DNA of 64,000 bases. Origin: Scylla paramamosain. Its lineage: Eukaryota > Arthropoda > Malacostraca > Decapoda > Portunidae. Position 1 is the stretch's first letter. Each line of letters opens with the position of its first letter. The position numbers and the translations under genes were made by a program. Under the pieces are notes generated by a model, which ran no database searches, had not been told where the DNA came from, and worked only from the letters and a program-made list of their open reading frames with translations. The stretch lies in the NCBI RefSeq assembly GCF_035594125.1, contig NC_087192.1:9102501-9166500 (forward strand). The letters are read 5' to 3'. Shown piece after piece: positions 46,933-55,868 of the stretch.

Positions 46933-49375
46933 CTGACCGTGCTGACTGCCAACGTAAGAGGACTCCGAACAAATGTTGGTGACCTCACCCACAACTTCGT
47001 CCTGCGGCACCGTGCTGACATTGTCGCAGTAACAAACGTGACTGAACGGTGAGGTGGAACCAACTTTTGTAAAAATTCCAGGCTACTCCCGGTGGAGAAG
47101 GAAGGATCGCGACGGCAGAGCAGGTGGAGGCGTGGCCACCTGCTTCAAAACCGGCCTCCAAACCCAGGAATTGGAGGTAGCACTCCCACACCTGATAGAG
47201 GCGCAGTTCTTCAGGGTTGTGATGGATGATTGCAGTGGACTCCTCCTCTGTGTCATGTACCGGCCCTCCAGGCAAGGAAGAGCTCCACTTGACTTCCTGA
47301 CAGAGGAGCTAGACACCCTGCTCCTGCGCCAGAAGTGCTCCCAGGTGATGATAGTGGGGGACTTAAATTTCCACCTGGAGAATGAAGCCTATACCAGCTT
47401 ACTGACTGTGCAGGGCCTGGTGAATCACGTAACGTTCCCCACTCACGAGCGGGGAGTGCTGCTAGACCCTGTGCTGCCAGGCCTCCCTGAGACCAATGTC
47501 CGTTGCCAGCAGCTAGGGCCAGTGGGCAGCTCAGACCACTATGCTGTACTGACAGAAATGGAGCTGAGTGCAGCGAGGGAAGATGCTGTCCCGCGCACCA
47601 TCTGGCTCTGGGAGAGAGCTGACTGGCCATCCATAAAGCACGACATGGCGCACACTGACTGGAAGGTCCTTCTGGTGGGGGATGCTGAGGCCAAGGCACA
47701 CGCCCTCACCACCAAACTCCTCGCCCTTCAACAGCTGCATGTTCCCAACCGGGTGTAACTCACCAGGTAAGGTGACCCAGCCTGGTTTGGCTACCGTTGC
47801 AGGGCTGCTGCTGAGGCCAAGTATACTGCTTGGCTGAAGTACAAGCGTCATCCGTCAAGGAATAAGGCACAACACCGGGAAGCCTGCAGACGTATGACAG
47901 CTACCTGTAGATGGGCGAAGAGACAACAGATAGAGGACCTGAAGCGCAAACTGTGCGGCCCAGGAGTTGGCAACAAGACCTGGTGGAGCCTGGTTAAGGA
48001 GCGTCAGGGGACGAGCCATCAAGACGCCATCCCACCATTCACAAGGCCAGACGGGTCCACTGCCACGAGCAGCGTGGAAAAAGCTTCACTCCTGGCCGAG
48101 CTCTTCAGTACTAAGATGAAGGTAGAAGACCCAGAGCGACCTGCACCACGCCTGCCACAAGAAACCGAACGCATGGTTATCCATGCGTCGGTGGAAGCGG
48201 GGCAGGTTGAGCAGCTCGGCGCGGTGGACGTGAGTAAAGCCATCGTCCCAGACGGCGTTAGTCCACGGCTCCTCAAGTACTGTGCCAAGGAGCTATCGAG
48301 TCCCCTTTCTTCAGTCTTCACGTCTTGCCTGAGGGAGTGCAAGTGGCTCTCAATATGGAAAGAGGCACACGTGGTACCGGTCCACAAAAGAAGCTCGAGG
48401 TCTGAACCCAACAATTACAGGCCAATCTCCTTGCTCTTCGTGGTGGGCCCAATCCTGTGGAACATTTTACATTAATGAACTCCTCTGGCAGCTACCAACA
48501 GTGGCAGCGTATGCTGACGACTGTACACTCTCCCACTCTTACTGCCGCCTCGACAGCCAGCGGGCCATCAGTGAGTTGAACAGGCAGCTCAGACTGGTGG
48601 AGCATTGGAGAGAAGTGTGGCAAGTCAGCTATGCTCCAGAGAAGACGCAGGCCATGGTCATCTCAGGTGCCTCTCAAGCAATCGCAGGACAGCTGTATTT
48701 TGGGGGCAAGAGCATGCCACTTCAAGACCTTGACTGTCAAGGTCTTGGGAGTGTCTGTGGATCGTGGCCTGCGCTTTGACCACCACATCGCTGCCGTCGC
48801 CAATCAAGCCTCATTGAAGAGTCTCTGCCCTGCGTAGGGTGGCACCAAGCCTCGACTCGCGGGGCATCCTTACCCTATACAAGGCACAAATACGTCCTTG
48901 CCTTGAGTACGGTGCCCTGTCCTGGATGTCTGGCGCTGCCACCCACATGCAGAGACTCGATGCAGTCCAGCGGCGTGCCCTGCGACTGGTGGCGACCGAA
49001 GACCACCAGCAACTATCTTCACCTGTGACGCCCCTGGAGCACCGCAGGGACGTGTCAGCACTGGTGGTGTGCCACAAGGCCCAGATGCAGGGCGTCCCCC
49101 ACCTCACCCCATTGAGGCTTCCCCCGCGAGCCGTGCAGAGGCACACGAGGACTGCCCTCTGGAGCGACGAGATGGAGGAGATACCTCGTTCACACTCCAG
49201 GCAGCATCAGCGCACATTCACAGCCAGGACATCACGGCTGTGGAACATGTTCACGGCAGCCACGCCCCTGGTACCGAACATGTCCACACACCAAGTGAAG
49301 CTGGCTGCCCACAGGTGGCGGGAAACCCTCCCGTCCTCGCTGGTGCTCCACACAGACACAGCTTCTTGTGCTTAG
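46933..49375 (+). pseudogene. LINE E ORF2: endonuclease and RT, core partly deleted
   Basis: Endonuclease: LTVLTANVRGLRTNVGDL, a damaged second block (VAVTNVTER), then from 47054 IPGYSRWRRKDRDGRAGGGV, LLLCVMYRPSRQG, QVMIVGDLNFHLENEA, HVTFPTHERG, VGSSDHYAVLTE. RT: PWFGYRC-type segment, VPDGVSPRLLKYC (48250), NNYRPISLLFVV, then an abrupt jump to GPILWNILH, so blocks A and most of B are deleted (about 48440). Then YADDCTLSHSYCRLDSQRAI (48510), YAPEKTQAMVIS, LSWMSGAATHMQRLDAVQRR and TARTSRLWNMFTAATP to a stop at 49375. Confidence 0.87.
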
Positions 49376-49457
49376 TGTTTTTTTTTTGAGTGTGAACTTC
49401 ATATTTATACCTTACTTTATAACTTATGTAATTATTGTATATAATGGTTTTTTAAAT

Positions 49458-49480
49458 AGTTTTACATCCAACGTAAAACT
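49458..49480 (+). other. 3' UTR stem-loop of LINE E
   Basis: AGTTTTAC, loop ATCCAAC, GTAAAACT. Aligned to the A/C hairpin without gaps, three base pairs change on both sides, and the loop-side CAACGT is unchanged. Confidence 0.78.
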
Positions 49481-49508
49481 TTAAACCTTATTATGGATAT
49501 GTTTGAAT

Positions 49509-49510
<2 letters not shown>

Positions 49511-49578
<68 letters not shown>

Positions 49579-49633
49579 GGAGAGAGAGGCATTTTCAGTA
49601 AAACTTTAAACCTTATTGTGGATATGTTTAAAT

Positions 49634-49681
<48 letters not shown>
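49511..49681. repeat. Two (GA)n tracts enclosing a 38-bp LINE stub (E')
   Basis: GA at 49511-49588, then GGCATTTTCAG (49588-49598), the 38-bp E' stub (49599-49636, TAAAACTTTAAACC ... AAATAAA), GA at 49637-49680 and GGCATTTTCAG again (49681-49691). E' matches the last 40 bp of LINE E with two differences. Confidence 0.9.
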
Positions 49682-49682
<1 letters not shown>

Positions 49683-49683
49683 C

Positions 49684-50640
49684 ATTTTCAGATCATGAAA
49701 TTATGAACAAAATTGTATACGAAACTAATATTTAATATGATTACCTTATTAGTAAGCACTAGGAATATTTGGAAGAGACAAGCGAAACACCACCCCGGCA
49801 CAGGAGACTCAACACTTGAATCAACACCGATGTTATGGAATTTTTTGTATATCTTGCTCTAATACTACTGATGCCACATTCAAAGAAGGCTGTGCTAAGT
49901 GATTATTGGAAAAAAGACCCCCTGCTTGGCACAGCTGCTTTCGGCAAATACTTTGAGCAAAAACAGGTTTGTTCCTTACACTTTGCCAGTAACACAGAAC
50001 CTTGACCAACAGATCCTATTTGGAAAATAAGAGATGTATTTATGATGTTAAAAGAACGTTTCAGTAGTTATTTCATATCATTCTGTTAATCAGTAATTAA
50101 CGTTATTCAAATATAATTGTTAATTAGTAATTAACGTTATTCAAATATTGTTGATTAGTAATTAACGTTATTCAAATATTGTTAATTAGTAATTAACGTT
50201 ATTCAAATATTGTTAATTAGTAATTAACGTTATTCAAATATTGTTAATTAGTAATTAACGTTATTCAAATATCATTGTTAATTAGTAATTAACGTTATTC
50301 AAATATCATTGTTAATTAGTAATTAACGTTATTCAAATATCATTGTTAATTAGTAATTAACGTTATTCAAATATCATTGTTAATTAGTAATTAACGTTAT
50401 TCAAAGACAGATTGAAATTTAAACGGTACATGCATACCAAAAGAAATCGCTTTGGTAAAAAATTGTTTTATGTGACTGTGATACTGGCATGCCTACAGGC
50501 CTACATGCCTGATCGCTTGGCATGTGCTGGCTGGGTGCAGCGCCACTATCTACAGCCTTTAACCCCCATCACCTACTGCCGGAAACAAAAGGACAGTCAT
50601 GTGTGCAGGCACAGGACTAGATGACCAAAAACAAGAAAAG
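49684..50640 (+). pseudogene. piggyBac transposase remnant
   Basis: Frames in order: FSDHEIMNKIVYETN (49686), MEFFVYLALILLMPHSKKAV (49832), LSDYWKKDPLLGTAAFGKYF, then after a stop DPIWKIRDVFMMLKERFS. These match the region ahead of the catalytic domain in piggyBac transposases (EM--FF-L-ILMG ... DYW--DPLLG ... F-KIR-----L-ERF). After a tandem array (50085-50405) the frame resumes as FKDRLKFKRYMHTKRNRFG (50402), equivalent to FKGRLSFKQYMP-KR-RFG, and then CDCDTG one frame away. The SIDE-type segment with the first catalytic Asp is where the array sits. Stops and shifts show it is dead. Confidence 0.75.
50085..50405. repeat. 31/34-bp tandem array, 10 copies, inside piggyBac
   Basis: Unit TTAATTAGTAATTAACGTTA + TTCAAATAT(CA)TTG. 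The left half uses 31-bp units and the right half 34-bp units with an extra CAT-type insert. Each unit contains the perfect palindrome TTAATTAGTAATTAA. Confidence 0.95.
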
Positions 50641-50756
50641 TGAAACCATATCAATGTAACGAGAGTGTCAAGTACCATTGTGTATTGGGGAATGTTTTAT
50701 GTTATAGTATATGTATTATTACAAGCACGGGTAGAAGTTGGTTGACTAGGGGTGTA

Positions 50757-51146
50757 TTGTAGTACCCTTTCTTGTAGCATAAGGTAGTGAAACGAGTATG
50801 AAATAAAAAAAACTTAAGTGATTCCGCTTGGGTTCAAGTAAGTATAGACAGTTAACATAACATACACAAGCAAATAAGCAATGAATCGTGTTTGTCACGT
50901 CTTATTCTAACTCACGTCGATGTAACTGAAGCCAGGCAGCAGGAGGAGGAATGGTTCCAACTGCGAGCGAGAAGCGAGTGAGACTGACGACGTGAGGTGG
51001 TGGTTAGCTCGATCGAGACGGGAGTCAAGACGTGTTACCAAAGCTTAGACTTGTGATACCGCCACGGGGTGGTCGAGATGGTATTTGAAGCCGATAGTTA
51101 GTTGGAGAGATTAGTGGTTGGCGAGGCGGGTATGAGGGCCATAATA
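50757..51146 (-). repeat. 3' LTR of the Gypsy-like element
   Basis: The part 50895-51146 matches 57420-57694 in the same orientation (for example GGTTAGTTGGAGAGATTAGT is shared at both LTRs apart from single changes). The part 50757-50890 has no match in the other LTR, so the R/U5 half has diverged or been replaced. The left end is set at TGTAGTACCC and is uncertain. Confidence 0.65.
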
Positions 51147-51249
51147 CCTCCCCCAAATGAACGTTGGTGACGGTGGAGACCGAAGGAAAATTGGAGCCCT
51201 CGTCAGCATCAAAGGTGAATTCGCGAGAGAGCATCTGCGATGATATTTT

Positions 51250-52480
51250 CAGAGCCCTTTTATGTGTCGGATGGTCACGTCATAAGGCTGGAGGAGAAGT
51301 GACCACCGGAGAAGACGCTGGTTGCTTAACTGGTTTTGCTGTAGGGATGTTAGAGGATTGTGGTCGGTGAATACCAGTCCTGCTGGCGTGCAGGTAGCAT
51401 TCAGACTTGAATTGCTGAGACAATTGAGAGCAGTTTCCTCTTGATGGTGCTGTAATTCCTCTGGTGGCTGTTGAACTTGGCTGAGTGATAGGCCACCGGA
51501 TGATCGATGTCGCTGTCGTCGGTTTGCAGAGAGCCGGAGAAGTACGGTGCTTGCAGTACCGGCTTGCGAGCTAGGAGATTGAGTTGATCGAATGCTCGCT
51601 GACAGTCTGATGTCCACTAGAATTTGGCAGTCCTGTTAGAGAGGCGGCTGCTTCCGCGAAGTTCGGGTAGAACCAGAACCGGCGGAATAAACCCGCCATC
51701 CCGAGGAAGCGCGGTATCTCCTCCCTCTTGGAGGCTGGCACAGGGGAACTCTAGTACATCGGGCACGTTGGCGGCTCTGGGACGGACAAAGCCATGCCCC
51801 ACCTGGTGCCCCAAGTAGGTGACTGTTGTCCTGCCGAATGTAGTTTTGGCCAATTTTACTGTTAGCCATGCCTCATGCAGTCTGTGGAACATTACAGCAA
51901 GTTGGCCCGCCGAATGTAGTTTTGGCCAATTCTACTGTCAGCCGTGCCTCCTGCAGTCTGCGGAACATTACAGCAAGTTGGTGGATATGCTGCTTCCAAT
52001 TATCTGAGAAGATAAGATCGTCTAAGTACACCGACACTCCGACTAGGTCTTGGACGAGGCGATTCATGCCCCTCTGGAAGATGGCTGGGCAATTTCTCAT
52101 CCCAGATGGAGACACGAAACAGTGAAAAAGGCCAAAGGGGGTAATGAAGGCTGAAATTTCCTGTGCTCTTTTAGTAAGTGATATTTGATAGTAGCCTTTT
52201 AAGAGGTCAATATTAGTTACAAATTTGGATTGTCCCATCTCATCAAGATCATCATCTATTCGTGGTAACGGATAGGCACCTGGCACTGTGACAGCATTCA
52301 CTCGTCTGTAGTCCGTGCAGAAGCATAGTTGACCATCTTTAGGGACGAGTATGTATGGTGAAGCCCAAGGTGCAGCTAACCCCAATGTGAATAGATAATC
52401 AACCTCTTTCCTTATAAGCTCTCATTTCTGAGGATGTAGACGGTAAGGAGCTTGGCGGATAGATGAAATGCTTGGTAAAA
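51250..52480 (-). pseudogene. Gypsy-like reverse transcriptase and RNase H, broken
   Basis: In gene order: RQAPYRLHPQK then a stop, RKEVDYLFTLGLAAPWASPY, ILVPKDGQLCFCTDYRRVN, AYPLPRIDDDLDEM, FVTNIDLLKGYYQI, AFITPFGLFHCFV, SVYLDDLIF (catalytic YLDD). A 74-bp tandem duplication at 51836-51985 repeats RLHEAWLTVKLAKTTFG / RLQEARLTVELAKTTFG. Then TYLGHQVGHG, and after frame changes WTSDCQRAFDQLN, HPVAYHSAKFNSHQRNYSTI and VFTDHNPLTSL of the RNase H part, and RLLRWSLLLQPYDVTIRHIK. The motifs are of Gypsy type, not Copia type. Confidence 0.85.
51836..51985. repeat. 74-bp tandem duplication within the RT gene
   Basis: GCCGAATGTAGTTTTGGCCA starts both copies (51834 and 51908) and each ends with GGAACATTACAGCAAGTTGG. 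They differ at about five positions. Confidence 0.9.
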
Positions 52481-52834
52481 GTTGCACGTCATGCGACATC
52501 AAGGAGCACTGTTGTGGGTGGTTTTGAAAAACATCTTGATGTTGCTCCACAAGTGAAATTGTCTTGTGATTGTGAGGAAGACAGGTGAATGAGGTTATTG
52601 TGTTGTGTTCAGGTATATATGCATTGCTGGAGGTGTCTTGTACATCTGGAATTGTGTCTAAGTCTACTTGCTTAGTTTCTGCGATTACATTTAACGAACA
52701 AGGAACAGATAACACTGCAGTTGGGGAGTCCAGTGCAGGCGTTCGGTGCCTGTATAATTTGAGGAAGTTAATATGTATTAATTGTGAAGACTTATGACGA
52801 TCAGGAGTCTGTATCACTTCCTTTCTTAAGGCTG

Positions 52835-53574
52835 TCACATGGACCGTGATACTTTACTTGTTCGTAACACTGATTTTATTAGGGTTTGATGACACCTTTC
52901 TAGCGCACCCTGAGACTCCGAATGGAAAGCGGTCGCTAGAGTCTGCGTAATACCAAGTTCGATTAAGACATCCTGGAAGAGATCACTCGTGAAGTTTGTT
53001 CCCCGGTCGCTCTGTATTTCCTGGGGAATACCATAGGTGGTAAACATGTGGGCGAGATTAGGCAAAATAGTTTTAGCACTGATGTTCTTAATAGGGAAAG
53101 CCTCAGGATACCTAGTAGTTGGGTCAAGTACAGTTAGGATGTATTGGTTACCCGTCTTGGTTTTTGTGAAGGGCCCTACAACATCAATGATTATTTTCTG
53201 AAATGGTTCTGAAGGAACATGTAAAGGTTGTAGGCAGTGGGTAAGGAGGGATGGTTTGGTTAGGTTTGCCTGCAACTTCACACGTATGACATGAATTGAC
53301 AAATGAGGCCACGTTCTTCCGTAGAGCTGGTCAGTAAAAAATGACTATTTTATCAAGTTTTCGTGATACCTAAGTATCCAGCAACGTTTTCATGAGCGAT
53401 CTCTATCATGGGTGTTCTCAAGACTTCTGGCAAGACTGTTTGATGGACCTCAGCCCATGCTGAATCGTCATTAAGTTTAGGTGGTGTATACACACTCATA
53501 AGGATGTCGCCCTGGTAGTAAGATGATGGGTAGTGAATGATCTCATCCTTAGGAATGACTTGAGAGTCATTCAT
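52835..53574 (-). pseudogene. Gypsy-like integrase located upstream of RT
   Basis: Gene order: zinc-binding part with AHENVAGYLGITKT, then, across stops, FVNSCHTCEVAGKPNQT (the Cys-x2-Cys). The core frame is open from 53302: IIIDVVGPF (first Asp), YILTVLDPTTRYPEAFPIKN, EIQSDRGTNFTSDLFQDVL (second Asp), FHSESQGALERCHQTLIK (Glu). The triad is complete. The next frame (52838-52422) continues with a C-terminal linker, SSQLIHINFLKLYRHR, that leads into the RT. Confidence 0.87.
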
Positions 53575-53739
53575 CCTCTTTTTAGGCCACAGAGAACTTT
53601 AGTAGTGAACAACTGATTTAGGTTCACTTGAGCTGGAGGACTCAGAGGTTTGGGCAAAGACTGAGAAGCAACGAAATTGTTCTGGGCATCTTGTGCTCGG
53701 GTCACAGCACAAACCGGAAACAAATTAGGTTGTTCCCGC

Positions 53740-54015
53740 TCAAGTTCCCCTGTAGGGATTATATGGGATTGGCGAGTCTTTAATGACAAAGGGTGGAAAG
53801 ACTGCACCGCCGGCGAAGTCATTAGCCAGTAAAAAGTCAGCATTAGGTATGGGTAAAGATAGATACTGACACCAACAGACACCAACAATCACTTCTCCCT
53901 TCACTATAGGACTGTCAAGATGTACTCTGGCTAACGGGAGTGGAAATGGATCATGAAGATCCTTTAATGAAAAATTCTTTAAATACACCTTTTTCACAAG
54001 TGCAGCTTTTTTCAA
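53740..54015 (-). pseudogene. Protease-like region of the Gypsy-like element
   Basis: Frame with FPLPLARVHLDSPIVKGEV and LPIPNADFLLANDFAGGAVF. In related elements the aspartic protease ends with a similar 'L-----DFLLGNDLAGG' block. The D-T/S-G active site is not clear here. A second frame overlaps at 53571-53888 and carries a Pro/Gln linker. Confidence 0.55.
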
Positions 54016-54227
54016 TCTCAGGGACTACTGATTTTAGTACAAGTGACTGGCCTCCCGCAGTATCCCTTGTGATATTTACTATTTTAAATCATCACGAAAG
54101 GAGACAGATCCTTTTGACATAAATGGGGTGAATAACTTGTTAGAAGGATCTGTTTTCGTGGCATTAAATGAGGCCAATGGTTTAGTAAAAGCATCTTTTG
54201 CTACTTTGCACTTGGGATTAGTTAGGG

Positions 54228-55291
54228 CAATATCTTATGAGGTGGCCAGGCTTTTTGCAAAATGAACACACTGGAGAGAGAACTTGTTACTACTAACGAC
54301 CGACTTGCCATTGTTTACAGCACCTGCACCGGGACTCAGCCTTCCTGTCTCCCACGGGACCTAGACGGTGAATCAGTGAAAACACGTCTGAAATTTCAGC
54401 AGCTTTGAGTAAGTCTGTCTCGTCTCTGCTGGTGATGTGCATTACAACTGAATGAAGCTCCTTGCGTTTAAATTCCTCTAAGGTGATCAAGTTTACTAGC
54501 TGGTCCTATGTGGTGACTTAAGCCACTTTTGCAGCGCTCTGTACTTATCTGATGCGAACTCCAAGTACGTCTGATGCTGGAGTTTAAGATTCTTAAATTT
54601 TCGTCTGTAACCCTCTGTTATAATAGAATATGCCGCTAGAATACCTTTCTTTAACTGAGGCACAATCAGTGTTATTTTCTAGACCTCCCAAGATAGTTAA
54701 GGCTCAGTCAGCTTGGGCTTTCTCAGTGAGCTTGGGCTTTAGGACCATGTCCAATTCTCCTGAGGCATTCAGTGTTCAGCAGAGGATTCAAACTCTGAAG
54801 AAACTTTTGGGATATTGATCTGAGAATTGTGGTAAGAGGGAAACATTTAGTGATCTTAGCCTTGTTAAGTGATGCTTAGCCTTGTTTGGAGGTTGCTTTT
54901 GCAACAGGAGTAACTGGTGAGCCCTTTCTTTCTCTGCTTGTTTTTCCCTATGTTCTCTTTGTCTAATCTCATGTTCTCGTTGTCTCGACTTCAGTTCCTC
55001 GTATTCTATATGCATTTGTAAAGCTTTCATTTTAACTTCTATTTCTAAAAGGATATTAGGATCTTTAGTCTTAACTCTCTATCGCGAGTCCTTTACTAGG
55101 GCTAGGTTCTTCTCCAAAATGAGTAAAATGAGTGTCATGAGGTCATCTTTTCTAATGTCATATTGAAATGGAATCTCTAAACCACTAGCAATGTATTTTA
55201 GTTGATTCTTCGTTACTTTGGAGGCTTTAAGTTCTTTTACAGAAGGATTTCCTACAAATTCTCTATGGTCTAGGAATTTCACCATACTCAC
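54228..55291 (-). pseudogene. Gag of the Gypsy-like element, frameshifted
   Basis: The start at 55291 gives MSMVKFLDHREFVGNPSVKE then LKASKVTKNQLKYIASGLEI, a SAP-like helix pair often found at the start of such Gag proteins. A charged helix (EELKSRQREHEIRQREHREK) lies at 55000-54900. Near the end LITLEEFKRKELHSVVMHI leads to a zinc knuckle CSFCKKPGHLIRYC (54270-54228). Stops and shifts lie between the parts. Confidence 0.7.
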
Positions 55292-55299
55292 TTTAGTAG

Positions 55300-55868
55300 A
55301 AAATGAAAAAAAAAAATGATGTTAAAACTACCACAAGTTATCTCCTAAGTTTCACTTGAGTTAGCCTTTACATAAGATTCGAGAGGATTATTAATCGCAA
55401 AGACGGGATTTGTACCCTTGGACACGAGTTAACAACCTTTAAGAGAGGAGCGCGACCCCTGATAAGCCTTTCCTTCGCAGATATAACTAGCCGTAGGTCA
55501 GCGAATGTTGTACCTCAACAAACAGGAGCTGGTCTTAAGTACTCTTGAGTTTAGAATGGTCTAGTTACTCGAGGAAATTAAGAATTGATTTGGAGCTTCA
55601 ATGGCCCCGAATGAGTGAGCACGAGTCTCGGAGCAGTGTGTCAGGAAGTGGAACTATACTCCACGGAATAATCCCTACCTGAAACCACAACTACCGATGT
55701 GAATACGCAGTTAGCCTGTTCACCACGCCTATCGTGAAATATTTAAAGGCAAGGTCACCGTGCACCCACCAGCAGATACTCGTGAGATGAACAAGTGACG
55801 AACACAAGTGTGAATAATGTGGTTATGTATGTATGTTAGTGGTATGTATGCCTGAAAATAAACCTTAG
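55300..55868. other. Untranslated leader or LTR-derived sequence
   Basis: No frame. It probably belongs to the Gypsy leader on the minus strand. On the plus strand it has a TATA-like ATATTTAAAGG at 55740, GTGACGAACAC (55796) as in the LTRs, and AATAAA at 55858, so it might instead be a diverged plus-strand LTR. Confidence 0.35.

Larger units (their letters stand above)
45523..49510 (+). mobile_element. LINE copy E, near full length with an RT-core deletion
   Basis: Begins after GA at 45503-45522 with ORF1, then ORF2, a 130-bp 3' UTR with a stem-loop, and AATAA before a long GA tract at 49511-49588. Confidence 0.85.

Noticed and set aside
50085..50405. CRISPR-like array
   Set aside because: Repeat units are directly adjacent with no unique spacers, the context is eukaryotic, and the array sits in a piggyBac remnant.
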